Positions 8,246-17,105 of a stretch of DNA of 64,000 bases are shown one piece after another. This stretch comes from CATOSP01 sp965197545. Its GTDB lineage: Bacteria; Chloroflexota; Dehalococcoidia; Lucifugimonadales; UBA3495. Location: contig CBDANJ010000008.1 in the NCBI GenBank assembly GCA_965197545.1, forward strand, positions 248,001 through 312,000. Reading direction: 5' to 3'. The notes under the pieces were generated by a model. That model had not been told where the DNA came from and did not search any database. It was given only the letters and a program-made list of their open reading frames with translations. The translations under genes and the position numbers were made by a program. Position 1 is the first letter of the stretch. Each line of letters starts with the position of its first letter.

Positions 8246-9205
8246 ATGAATGCAGTCACCGAATCTGAATCACCTACCAAATGGGCTTACGTATTTCCAG
8301 GGCAGGGTTCCCAGACTGTCGGCATGGGGGAAGAGCTCTACCAGTCTTCGCCGGCGGCGCGGGAGATATTTAAAGAGGCGGACGAGAGCCTGGGTACATC
8401 CCTGACTAAGCTGATGTTCCAGGGCCCCGCCAGCGATCTCCAAGACACTCTGAATTCCCAGCCAGCGATTATGACCGTTAGCATTGCCTGCTGGAAAGCC
8501 TGGGAAGAGTTTCTCGGCCGCCAAGCCCCTAGACCTTCGGCCTTGGCTGGTCACAGCCTCGGCGAATATACTTCGATGGTCGTCGCCGGGGTGATTAGTT
8601 TCTCTGACGGTGTCCGTCTGGTCCGGGAGCGGGGCCGACTCATGCAACAGGCCTCCATCGACCGGCCTGGCAGCATGGCCGCCATTCTCGGTCTCGAAGA
8701 ATTGGCCCTGACACAGATTTGCGCCGAGACCGGTGTCGAGTTGGCCAACATCAACTCCGACGACCAGATCGTCATTAGCGGGGACCGGATGGCCGTGGCT
8801 CAGGCCATGGACCTCGCCTCGGCAAGGGGCGCACGGAGGGCCATTCCTCTCCCGGTCAGCGGCGCGTTCCACTCGTCGTTGATGGAACAGGCGAGGGAAG
8901 GACTGGCGGAGGCAATGGCGTCACTCGATTTCAGCGACCCCGCCACACCGATAATCGCAAACTCCGACTGCGCCACTCTGCAGAGCGGTGCGGAAGTTAA
9001 GGAAGAACTGATTAAGGGACTTTGCCAGTGCGTGCGCTGGAAGCAGTCCGTCCGAAGAATGGTCGACTCCGGAATCAACGAGTTCGTCGAGTTGGGGCCC
9101 TCCAACGTATTGTCCGGCCTGATCCGGCGAATCGACCGGGCCGTCCACGCCGTGGCCCTGTCCGATCCTGCCTCCATAGAAAAGCAAGCGGGGAGTGGGG
9201 CATAG
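8246..9205 (+). CDS. fabD: Malonyl-CoA:acyl carrier protein transacylase
   Basis: The 319-aa protein moves malonyl groups from CoA to acyl carrier protein for fatty acid synthesis. FPGQGSQ near the N-terminus, the nucleophile motif GHSLGEY (Ser104) and GAFHS with the partner His are all present. The ATG at 8246 gives the usual family length; a start at 8225 would add seven residues with no better ribosome site. It lies in a block with nusB and acpP but without plsX, fabH or fabG, which normally accompany it. Confidence 0.93.
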   Translation: MNAVTESESPTKWAYVFPGQGSQTVGMGEELYQSSPAAREIFKEADESLGTSLTKLMFQGPASDLQDTLNSQPAIMTVSIACWKAWEEFLGRQAPRPSALAGHSLGEYTSMVVAGVISFSDGVRLVRERGRLMQQASIDRPGSMAAILGLEELALTQICAETGVELANINSDDQIVISGDRMAVAQAMDLASARGARRAIPLPVSGAFHSSLMEQAREGLAEAMASLDFSDPATPIIANSDCATLQSGAEVKEELIKGLCQCVRWKQSVRRMVDSGINEFVELGPSNVLSGLIRRIDRAVHAVALSDPASIEKQAGSGA

Positions 9206-9236
9206 CTCCGGGGTCATGAGGATTGGCGGGTAGCCT

Positions 9237-9680
9237 ATGCCCAGGGTAAAATCCACGGACATGCGGCGCAGGGGAAGGGTGGCGGCCCTCCAATGTCTGT
9301 TCGCCTCCGACTTCGGAGACGCCGCCCGGGACGAGTCCCTGGACTGGTTGGCTGAAGAAGACCAGCTACCGGCGCGTGTGTTAGAATTCGCTCGGCAAAT
9401 CCTGCAGGGCGTGACAGACCATCGTCCGGACCTGGACGACCTGATCCAGAGGTACGCCCCTACGTGGCCGGTTTCCCAGATATCTCCGCTGGACCGCAAC
9501 GCCCTGAGAATCGCGATATTTGAGTTGTTGCACAGTCCGGAAACACCTCCGAAAACAGCAGTAAACGAGGCGGTCGATCTGGCCAAGGAATTCGGCAGCG
9601 AGAGTTCCGCGAGGTTCGTCAATGGAGTTCTCGGGTCCGTCATGGCAGAGATGGAATCTGCCCGCTTGGCATCCGCCTGA
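9237..9680 (+). CDS. nusB: Transcription antitermination factor NusB
   Basis: The 147-aa all-helical protein begins with an Arg-rich segment (TDMRRRGRVAALQCLF), the RNA-binding N-terminus of NusB. It also has SPLDRNALRIAIFEL and PKTAVNEAVDLAKEFGSESS, which are highly characteristic. NusB binds BoxA RNA with NusE to allow antitermination at rRNA operons. It sits between fabD and acpP, about 30 bases from fabD. Confidence 0.92.
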   Translation: MPRVKSTDMRRRGRVAALQCLFASDFGDAARDESLDWLAEEDQLPARVLEFARQILQGVTDHRPDLDDLIQRYAPTWPVSQISPLDRNALRIAIFELLHSPETPPKTAVNEAVDLAKEFGSESSARFVNGVLGSVMAEMESARLASA

Positions 9681-9704
9681 CCACACACCAAGGGAGATGA
9701 CCCA

Positions 9705-9965
9705 TTGGCCAGCGTATATGAGCGCGTAAAGGTTATCGTAGTTGACAAGTTGGGGGTTGAAGAGGAAGAAGTCACGGAAAGCGCTTCCTTCGTCGAAAAC
9801 CTCAACGCCGATTCTTTGGACTTGGTCGAATTGATCATGGCCATCGAAGAGGAGTTCTCCTCCGATGACAACCCCGTGGAAATTTCCGACGAAGAAGCCG
9901 GGAACATCCTCACCGTTAAGGATGCGGTCACCTACCTACAGACTCACGGCATCCAAGATAGCTAA
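9705..9965 (+). CDS. acpP: Acyl carrier protein
   Basis: This is an 86-aa acidic protein with the phosphopantetheine site NADSLDLVELIMAIEEEF; the Ser of DSL carries the prosthetic group. It starts at TTG 9705, with AGGGAG about eight bases upstream. It shuttles acyl chains in fatty acid synthesis and is the natural partner of FabD encoded just upstream. Confidence 0.93.
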   Translation: MASVYERVKVIVVDKLGVEEEEVTESASFVENLNADSLDLVELIMAIEEEFSSDDNPVEISDEEAGNILTVKDAVTYLQTHGIQDS

Positions 9966-10281
9966 GAAGAAACCTAAAAACCGCCCGGCCCCAACTCTGG
10001 TCCTGTCCCACGCGTGCAGCTCCAGCGGGGCGTATCCATGGTTTCCGCGTTTCAACCCACCGCCAGCTACTGCCTTGTGGCATAATCTGTTGTGTTCCGT
10101 TGGAAATGCTTTGCTAAGACCATTTCTCCGGCGCAGAGTCTTAGGCCCAACATAGTACAACGTTGTCTCCATAGTTCCAGGATTGGACTCGTTGCCATGC
10201 GGACGCCCGCCGTGTGAGAAGGCCACCGCGGCGGCGCCACTTCCCCGGTTTACCAAAAATCCGGACAGGGAGGGGTGTTTG
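9966..10281. other. Intergenic stretch, no gene seen
   Basis: About 316 bases separate acpP from the uracil-DNA glycosylase gene. I see no convincing protein, RNA gene, consensus promoter or terminator. An in-frame extension of the glycosylase ORF to 10183 exists, but it lacks family similarity and a ribosome site. Confidence 0.5.
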
Positions 10282-10932
10282 ATGGACAGCTTGGAAGAGA
10301 TTGCTGGACTGGTTCGGAACTGCAACGACTGTCCCCTTGGCATGGGCCGCACCCACGCCGTTCCTGGTGAGGGTCCTTCGGATGCGGAAATCATGTTCAT
10401 AGGAGAGGGCCCAGGGTTTCAGGAAGACCGTCAGGGCAGGCCCTTCGTGGGGCCGGCGGGCCAATTCCTGGACGGGCTGTTGGCCTCGATAGGGATGCGG
10501 CGGGAGGAGGTCTTCATCGCCAACATGATCAAGTGCCGCCCCCCGCGAAACAGAGACCCTCAACCTGCGGAAATGTCGGCCTGCGGCAAATATCTGGACC
10601 GGCAAATCGAACTCATAGACCCCAGGCTGATCGTCACCCTGGGAAGGTTCTCACTGGGAAGGTTCTTTCCCGGCGAGAGCATCAGCAGGTCGCGGGGCAA
10701 ACCCCGCCAGAAAGACGGGCGGTTAATCTACCCGGTGATGCATCCTGCCGCGGGTCTTCGCCGCCAGGAGCTGCGCGCCTCGATCATTCAAGACTTCAAG
10801 GCTATACCAGACGTCTTGGACCAAGCCTATCGCGCCCCGGTTACCGGCGGCCCCGGCCCGGTGGAAGAACCCCGGAATGAAGCCCAAGATGAGCCCCATG
10901 AGCCACCCACCCAACAATTAAACCTCTTCTGA
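10282..10932 (+). CDS. Uracil-DNA glycosylase, iron-sulfur type (family 4)
   Basis: The 216-aa protein removes uracil from DNA. It has GEGPGFQEDRQGRPFVGPAG (motif A), and MHPAAGLRR in the C-terminal catalytic region. Four cysteines at 14, 17, 85 and 101 (C-x2-C ... C-x15-C) match the 4Fe-4S cluster of family 4 enzymes. The ATG at 10282 follows GGGAGGGG and begins directly with the conserved domain. A proline/glutamate-rich tail (EPRNEAQDEPHEPP) follows the domain. The RNase J gene starts 16 bases after its stop. Confidence 0.92.
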   Translation: MDSLEEIAGLVRNCNDCPLGMGRTHAVPGEGPSDAEIMFIGEGPGFQEDRQGRPFVGPAGQFLDGLLASIGMRREEVFIANMIKCRPPRNRDPQPAEMSACGKYLDRQIELIDPRLIVTLGRFSLGRFFPGESISRSRGKPRQKDGRLIYPVMHPAAGLRRQELRASIIQDFKAIPDVLDQAYRAPVTGGPGPVEEPRNEAQDEPHEPPTQQLNLF

Positions 10933-10948
10933 TAGGAGTTTCGTCAGG

Positions 10949-12607
10949 TTGAATCCACCTTTACGAGTCATTCCCCTGGGCGGTCTGGGGGAGATCGGCA
11001 AGAACATGATGGCCCTGGAATACGGGGAGGACATCATCGTAGTGGACTGCGGTGTGCAGTTCCCTGAAGAGGGTATGTTGGGCGTCGACCTGATTATTCC
11101 CGACGTCACATATCTCGTCGAACGCGCCGGCCACGTCCGGGCCATTCTAATTACGCACGGTCACGAAGACCACATCGGCGCTTTGCCCTTCATATTGCAG
11201 CGGCTAGACGTGCCGGTATATGCCCCCAAACTGGCCCACGGTTTCATCTCGGCCAAGCTCAAGGAGCGCCGCGTTACCCGTGAGGCCACGGTCGAGGAGA
11301 TCGAGCCCGGAGTAGACTATCAATTCGGCGGCAACTTGGTGGCCAATTGGTTCCGCGTCTGTCACAGCATCCCCGACGCCATGGGAATCGCCATCAAGAC
11401 TCCCATGGGGACGGTAATCCACACCGGGGACTTCAAGATCGACCACACGCCGGTCGACGGACGCACCTTCGACCTCGCATCACTGGCCGCATACGGCAAC
11501 GAAGGCGTGCTTCTTCTGCTGTCGGACTCCACCTACGCCGAAATGCCCGGATACACTCCATCGGAACGGTTGGTGGGAGAGGCGCTTGACCGGGCGATCC
11601 GGGACGCGCCGGGCAGGGTGATGGTTGCCACCTTCGCTTCCCTCATCTCCCGGGTGCAACAGGTGGTCGACGCGGCCGACAGGTCTGGCCGCAAGGTCGG
11701 CATCGTGGGCCGCAGCATGGTTGACAACGTTCATGTAGCCTCTGAAATGGGCTACCTGACCCTGCCTCCCGGCATCCTCCTTCCCCTGGCCGAGATTCGC
11801 CGTCTACCCCCTGAGCAGGTCGTGTTGCTCACCACGGGCAGCCAGGGTGAACCAACCTCCGCCCTGGTCCGAATCGCGAACAAAGACCACCGTGACGTCA
11901 GGGTGATGCCCGGCGATACCGTGATCATCTCGGCCACGCCGATCCCCGGCAATGAATTGCCCGTCAGCCGCACCATAGACAACCTGCTGCGCCAAGAAGC
12001 CACCGTGCTCTATGACCGGATAACCACGGTCCACGTTCACGGTCACGCCAGCCAGGAAGAGTTGAAGATGGTGCTCAACCTGGTCCGCCCACGTTACTTC
12101 GTGCCAGTTCACGGGGAATACCGCCACTTGATGGCCCATGCTCAGTTGGCCTGGGACCTGGGCGTGGCGGAATCAGGAATCTTTGTGCTGGAAGACGGCG
12201 ACGTGCTGGAGCTTTCCGAGTTCGGCGGCGAGGTGGTCGAAAAAATCTCCGCCGGGCCAATCTACATCGACGGACCCAGCACCCGCGACCACCGCAGCCA
12301 GGTGCTAAGCCAGAGGAAAGACCTTTCAAAGGACGGTGTGGTAGTCGTCGTGCTGTCCACCGACCGGGAAAGCGGTCAACCTGTGGGAGACCTCAAAACC
12401 GTGGCCACCGGGTTCATGGAGGCCTCCGAGACCAAGCCGCTGTTTGAAGACCTGGCGGTAAAGGTCTCCGAATCACTGAACGGAGAGCGCGATCTGAACG
12501 GCCAGCCAGACAAGCTAAGGGCAAAAGTGCGTGAAACTGCCCGCGAGTTCATATTCGTGGAAACTCGGCGGCGTCCTATAATAATTCCCGTGGTGTTGGA
12601 GGTGTGA
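10949..12607 (+). CDS. rnj: Ribonuclease J
   Basis: The 552-aa protein is of normal RNase J length. It begins NPPLRVIPLGGLGEIGKNM and has the metallo-beta-lactamase motif THGHEDHIG (residues about 69-77), followed by beta-CASP features. GTVIHTGDFKIDHTPVDG and HVHGHASQEELK are standard for the family. It is a 5'-3' exo- and endoribonuclease in mRNA decay and rRNA maturation. It starts at TTG 10949, with AGGAG about ten bases upstream. Confidence 0.94.
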   Translation: MNPPLRVIPLGGLGEIGKNMMALEYGEDIIVVDCGVQFPEEGMLGVDLIIPDVTYLVERAGHVRAILITHGHEDHIGALPFILQRLDVPVYAPKLAHGFISAKLKERRVTREATVEEIEPGVDYQFGGNLVANWFRVCHSIPDAMGIAIKTPMGTVIHTGDFKIDHTPVDGRTFDLASLAAYGNEGVLLLLSDSTYAEMPGYTPSERLVGEALDRAIRDAPGRVMVATFASLISRVQQVVDAADRSGRKVGIVGRSMVDNVHVASEMGYLTLPPGILLPLAEIRRLPPEQVVLLTTGSQGEPTSALVRIANKDHRDVRVMPGDTVIISATPIPGNELPVSRTIDNLLRQEATVLYDRITTVHVHGHASQEELKMVLNLVRPRYFVPVHGEYRHLMAHAQLAWDLGVAESGIFVLEDGDVLELSEFGGEVVEKISAGPIYIDGPSTRDHRSQVLSQRKDLSKDGVVVVVLSTDRESGQPVGDLKTVATGFMEASETKPLFEDLAVKVSESLNGERDLNGQPDKLRAKVRETAREFIFVETRRRPIIIPVVLEV

Positions 12608-12661
12608 GGTAATACTCTCCGGCGGCCATCGTTTGTTTGGCCTCTGGTAACGGGGGTCCCA

Positions 12662-14950
12662 ATGGCCCAGCAAGCGGCTCGCAGCAAGAACAAAGCAACA
12701 CCTTCGATCAAGACAGGCCTGCTCTCAAGAGTGCCTGCCGCCCTTGATGGCCTGGTTGTCGTTGCCCTTTTTCTAGGGTTAGGTTATTTCTTCGGCTTCA
12801 CTCCCGCCGCCAGGTCCTACGTGGTTGAATCCTTGGGCTTCGGCCTAATCCCGGTCTCCCTCTGGCTAATCGCCGTAGTGGTCTGCCTCCGGTACCGGCC
12901 CCGCACCGTCTTGGTTCACTGGCGGGTCTGGGTCGGCGCAGCCGCGCTGGCGGCCATCTCCGTAGGGGTCCTCTCGCTGTTTCACGCGAGGGAAGGCACG
13001 TTGTTTTACGCCAGCCTGGGCGGACAATGGGGCAAGGTAGCTGGCGGGCAACCGCTGGCGCTGGCGGTCGTGAAGCTGGCAGTAATCTCCATATTGCTCC
13101 CTCCACTTCTGTACCCCCGGAGGATTGGCGCAGCCTACCTGACATTCTTCAGAAACCTTGGCCTGGCCCTCCAATACGCGGCCAATCATGTCCATACGGG
13201 GGCGTCCCACTTGGCAACCTTTTCCTGGCGGTCCCTGCAGTTCGTTGGCGCTGGGTGCGCCTCCGTATGGAGCGTGGCGAGCCAGAGGTTCTCGAGAGTC
13301 TCCGGGGACAAGGGTGACACACCACCGGACGACATACGATCGGACGACACACCATGGGACGTGACGGAGGTAGAAGAGCAGTCAGCCGAGGTCGATAGCG
13401 GTAGGGCCGTGGCCGAATTTTGGGCGCAGGCGGAGCAGGAAGACATCGCGCCAACGCAACCCGCGGTCCAACCCTTGCCGCCAATCGTCGCAGAGATGTC
13501 GGGCGAAGCGAACAGCGGCGCGGCCAGGGCGGTCAAGGCGGCCCAGTCCCAATGGTCCCTGCCGTCCATAGACATTCTTTCCCCTCCCGTGGTCCACGAA
13601 CAGGCCCAGGGACCCTTGGAGCAAATGGCCCGCCACGTCGAAGCCTCCCTGGCGGAGCACGGGGTGGTCGTGGAGGTCAAGGATATCAAGTCCGGGCCGA
13701 GGATCGTCCAATTCGGCCTGGTCCCCGGATGGGTGGGCCGGAGGAGCGAAGCTGGTCAGGATGCGGCCGCCAAATCTAGACCGGAGAACCGGGTCAAGGT
13801 GCAGAGCATCCTGTCACGCGAGAAGGACCTTGCTCTGGCGCTCAAGACACCCTACCTCCGCATAGAAGCGCCGGTGCCCGGAGAGGCGCTGGTGGGCCTC
13901 CAGGTCCCAACGCCATCCCCCAGCAAGGTCCATCTGCGTGAGGTGATAGAGGGCGACGCTTTCACCAAGATCATCGACAAACGCGGTCTGCCAGTGGCCC
14001 TTGGCCAGGACACCGGAGGTGTTTCGGTGGCGATGGACTTGGCCTCACTCCCGCACCTGCTCATAGCCGGGTCCACCGGCAGTGGCAAGAGTGTCTGCAT
14101 CAACTCCATCGTGGCTTCTCTGTTGCTGACCAAACCTCCCGATCAGCTCCGGATGCTTATGGTCGACCCGAAGCGTGTGGAGTTGACGCCGTTCAACAAT
14201 GTTCCCCATCTGATCGCGCCGGTCATCGTCGATGTTGATGAAGTGAACCCCGCCCTGCGCGCAGTATTGAGGGAGATGTACCGGCGCTACAAGCAGATGG
14301 AAGAGATTGGAACGCGCAACATCTCTGGGTACAATGGCAAGGCTGCGGACCAGATGCCCTACCTGGTGGTAATTGTTGATGAGCTTGCCGACCTGATGAT
14401 CGCCGGCGGCTTCGAGGTAGAGCAGAGTTTGGTCCGTTTGGCCCAGTTGGGTAGGGCAGCCGGCATCCACCTGGTGCTCGCCACTCAGCGCCCATCCGTT
14501 CAGGTGGTAACCGGGCTGCTCAAGGCCAATATCCCGGCTCGTGTGGCCTTCGCCGTCGCGTCACAAGTTGACTCGCGGGTGATCCTGGACGTGGTGGGCG
14601 CGGAAAAGCTGCTGGGAAAGGGTGACGGCCTGCTCTTGAACTCCGATTCGCCCAAGCCCCGCCGCGTGCAAGGCACCCTGGTCTACGACGAAGAGATCGA
14701 CGAAATGGTCACGTTCTGGCGCGAGCAGAAAGGGCCGCCTCTGCCCGAGATTCCCATGGAAGAAGCCGAGGACGACGAGGGCGACGACGAAGACCTGGAC
14801 GAGCGGATGTTGGAGCAGGCGCGGGACGTTGCCCTCCGCAACCCCCACGTGTCCTCCTCGTACATGTCGCGCAAGTTCAAGGTCGGCGAACAACGCGCCG
14901 CCCAAATCATGGAAGCCCTGGAGGAAGAGGGGTTGGTAATTCCGCGTTAG
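12662..14950 (+). CDS. ftsK: DNA translocase FtsK/SpoIIIE
   Basis: The 762-aa protein has four N-terminal membrane segments (about residues 28-48, 57-77, 91-110 and 134-153). A low-complexity acidic linker follows, then the RecA-like motor with Walker A GSTGSGKS (about 470-477) and LVVIVDELADLMIAGG as Walker B. The C-terminal gamma domain (YMSRKFKVGEQRAAQIME) is a winged helix that reads polar DNA motifs. It pumps chromosomal DNA through the division septum. It is 54 bases after RNase J. Confidence 0.94.
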   Translation: MAQQAARSKNKATPSIKTGLLSRVPAALDGLVVVALFLGLGYFFGFTPAARSYVVESLGFGLIPVSLWLIAVVVCLRYRPRTVLVHWRVWVGAAALAAISVGVLSLFHAREGTLFYASLGGQWGKVAGGQPLALAVVKLAVISILLPPLLYPRRIGAAYLTFFRNLGLALQYAANHVHTGASHLATFSWRSLQFVGAGCASVWSVASQRFSRVSGDKGDTPPDDIRSDDTPWDVTEVEEQSAEVDSGRAVAEFWAQAEQEDIAPTQPAVQPLPPIVAEMSGEANSGAARAVKAAQSQWSLPSIDILSPPVVHEQAQGPLEQMARHVEASLAEHGVVVEVKDIKSGPRIVQFGLVPGWVGRRSEAGQDAAAKSRPENRVKVQSILSREKDLALALKTPYLRIEAPVPGEALVGLQVPTPSPSKVHLREVIEGDAFTKIIDKRGLPVALGQDTGGVSVAMDLASLPHLLIAGSTGSGKSVCINSIVASLLLTKPPDQLRMLMVDPKRVELTPFNNVPHLIAPVIVDVDEVNPALRAVLREMYRRYKQMEEIGTRNISGYNGKAADQMPYLVVIVDELADLMIAGGFEVEQSLVRLAQLGRAAGIHLVLATQRPSVQVVTGLLKANIPARVAFAVASQVDSRVILDVVGAEKLLGKGDGLLLNSDSPKPRRVQGTLVYDEEIDEMVTFWREQKGPPLPEIPMEEAEDDEGDDEDLDERMLEQARDVALRNPHVSSSYMSRKFKVGEQRAAQIMEALEEEGLVIPR

Positions 14951-15004
14951 CGGGCTATTCTCCCCTCTGCTTCTGGGATAGAGTGAGGTGGACGCGCGCC
15001 CAGA

Positions 15005-15155
15005 CCGGGTCTTTCAGTTCTCCGCCCCAGCCCCTCTCCCAGAGGGCGAGGGGTTGGGGTGAGGGGTAACCGGGCTGGTGCATGGGATTTCACCCTCATC
15101 CCGTCCTTCTCCCTTAAGGGAGAAGGGGTAGTTTTCCAAAAATTGAAAGACCCTG
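15005..15155. mobile_element. 151-bp MITE related to the ISAs1-type element
   Basis: The left end (CCGGGTCTTTCAGTTCTCC) and the reverse complement of the right end (CAGGGTCTTTCAATTTTTGG) match each other and the terminal repeats of the IS at 57490-58671; GGGTCTTTCAGTT is identical to the IS left end. Flanks read CGCGCCCAGA (14995-15004) and CCCGCCCAGA (15156-15165), a 10-bp target duplication with one mismatch. The interior holds C-rich/G-rich palindromes and no coding capacity. It is thus a non-autonomous derivative mobilised by an ISAs1-type transposase. Confidence 0.85.
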
Positions 15156-15342
15156 CCCGCCCAGACCTGCCCCCTTTCCGTGCGGGCTGGGACTTTGTTA
15201 TCATGGCGTATGCTCGACGCCCGGCCCTCCTGTTCTAATCCCCGGACCGCGCTGTTTGATTTGCCCCGGCAGGTGAGTCTCGGAAGGCCCGGAGTACAAC
15301 GCCCCGCCTGAGAGCAGAATCCGCGTCTTTGGTACCAGGCCC

Positions 15343-16011
15343 TTGCTGATTGACCTGCACACCCATACCTACCCCAGCTCTGATGACAGCTTCGTTGGAA
15401 TCGATGACCTAATAGAACGGGCCACGGCCCTCGGACTGGACGGAATGTGCCTCACCGACCATGACTTTTTCTGGTCAATGGACCGGGTGCGCGACCTGTC
15501 CCGCAAGCACCAATTTCTGCTGCTCCCGGGCTCCGAGATAAACACGGACATGGGCCACGTGATCGTCTTCGGGCTGGAGACGTATATATTCGGCTTGCAC
15601 AAACCCGATTTTCTCTGGAAGGAGATTGGCCGCCGCCAGGGTGTGGCCATCGCGGCCCATCCCTACCGGCGCAGGTTTCTCGAAGATCCGGGACGCGACC
15701 CCGTCATTCGAGCGGAGATGCTAGAACGCGCAAGCCAGGACCCGTTCTTTCAATGTTGCGCCGCCATCGAAGGTATCAACGGCCGGGGGACCGACGTTCA
15801 AAACAGTTTCTCGCAGGACCTATGTCAAATGCTCGGCATTCCCATGACGGGAGGCAGCGACGCCCACCGGGCGGAGCAGATGGGCACAGCAGCCACCAGA
15901 TTCGACCGGGACATCTCCAGCCTGGATGACTTAATCGAGGAACTGACGGCGGGAAGGTTCCATGCTGAACAGTTGCGAAGCTCTACCCCAGCGGTAGGAG
16001 GCGGCGCGTGA
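15343..16011 (+). CDS. PHP-domain metal-dependent phosphoesterase
   Basis: The 222-aa protein opens with LIDLHTHTYPSSDD, the HxH metal motif of the PHP family. It continues with LTDHDFF, GSEINTD, IAAHPYRR and GGSDAH, which together supply the trinuclear metal ligands. Stand-alone PHP proteins hydrolyse phosphoesters such as nucleotide or histidinol phosphates; the substrate is unknown. It starts at TTG 15343, which directly begins the domain. No clear ribosome site is present, and the MITE lies 190 bases upstream. Confidence 0.85.
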   Translation: MLIDLHTHTYPSSDDSFVGIDDLIERATALGLDGMCLTDHDFFWSMDRVRDLSRKHQFLLLPGSEINTDMGHVIVFGLETYIFGLHKPDFLWKEIGRRQGVAIAAHPYRRRFLEDPGRDPVIRAEMLERASQDPFFQCCAAIEGINGRGTDVQNSFSQDLCQMLGIPMTGGSDAHRAEQMGTAATRFDRDISSLDDLIEELTAGRFHAEQLRSSTPAVGGGA

Positions 16012-16105
16012 GCCGGCTTAGCTCCAGTTCATACGGCGGTCCGCGCAACCAATATCCGAGTCGATGCCGGAGGAGCCTCGCCTTCGGCGGCCGGGAGAGG
16101 CAATA

Positions 16106-17086
16106 ATGGCCGAGACGTTAAGGGTTGAGAACCTGCACGTCCGATTTGGCACCTCCACAGGTGCGGTGAAAGCCCTCAATGGTGTCAGCTTCGCCCAGGA
16201 CCAGGGGCAGATTTTCTGCCTGGTCGGGGAGAGCGGGGCGGGGAAAAGCACCGTTGCACTGGCGATCATGGGGTTGCTGCCCATCTCTGCCTCCGTCCCG
16301 GAAGGTAGCATCTACTTCGATGGTCACGACCTCCTGAGGGCGAGTCCGGAAGAGATGCGCCACATTCGCGGCAACGAAATATCAATGGTTTTCCAGGATG
16401 CCCAAGCAGCCCTCAACCCGGTGCAACTGGTGGGCCCCCAGGTTGAAGAGGTCATCATGGCCCATACCGACGTGTCGCCCCGCGTCGCCAACCAAATGGC
16501 CCTGGACATACTGGGCGAGATGGGTATGCCGGAACCCAAGCGCATCATGGGCCAGTACCCCTTCAGCCTCAGCGGCGGGATGTGCCAACGTATTATGCTG
16601 GCCATCGCCCTGGTGCTGAAGCCACGCCTTTTGATAGCCGACGAGCCCACTTCAGGACTGGACGTAACGTTGCAAGCCCAGATCCTGGAGCGAATCCGCT
16701 CCCTTTCCAGGGAGCAGGGTTCGTCCATCCTGCTCATCACCCATGACATGGGGGTGGTGGCCAGCATGGCCAACAAGGTGGGCGTGATATATGCCGGGAC
16801 CATGGTGGAGTCCAGCGAAGTGATACCGCTGTTCAAGGAACCCCAGCACCCCTACACTTCCTCACTCCTGAGGACCCTGCCCCGGCTGGACCGGCCAGAT
16901 TCCAGGCTGGAGCCGCTGCGGGGCACACCTCCCGACATGACCAAGCTGCCGGAGGAATGCCCTTTCCTGCCCCGCTGCAACAAAGCCATTAACCGTTGCC
17001 GTCAGGAACCCCGTCCGCCGCTGGAGGAAATGCAGCCGAACCATTTCGCCGCCTGCTACAACCCGGTGCTGCCTGAAACCTGCTAG
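16106..17086 (+). CDS. Peptide/dipeptide ABC transporter ATP-binding protein (DppD-like)
   Basis: The 326-aa ATPase has Walker A GESGAGKST (41-49), signature LSGGMCQRIMLAIAL, Walker B LLIADEPTSGLD and switch His in ITHDMG. The C-terminal oligopeptide-transporter extension (CPFLPRCNKAINRC) is typical of DppD/OppD. The signature carries Met-Cys where most relatives have Met-Arg or Gln-Arg. No permease, binding protein or second ATPase is encoded nearby, so it is an orphan. Start chosen at ATG 16106 after GGGAGAGG. Confidence 0.9.
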   Translation: MAETLRVENLHVRFGTSTGAVKALNGVSFAQDQGQIFCLVGESGAGKSTVALAIMGLLPISASVPEGSIYFDGHDLLRASPEEMRHIRGNEISMVFQDAQAALNPVQLVGPQVEEVIMAHTDVSPRVANQMALDILGEMGMPEPKRIMGQYPFSLSGGMCQRIMLAIALVLKPRLLIADEPTSGLDVTLQAQILERIRSLSREQGSSILLITHDMGVVASMANKVGVIYAGTMVESSEVIPLFKEPQHPYTSSLLRTLPRLDRPDSRLEPLRGTPPDMTKLPEECPFLPRCNKAINRCRQEPRPPLEEMQPNHFAACYNPVLPETC

Positions 17087-17105
17087 TACCGGCACTGTCA
17101 GACCC

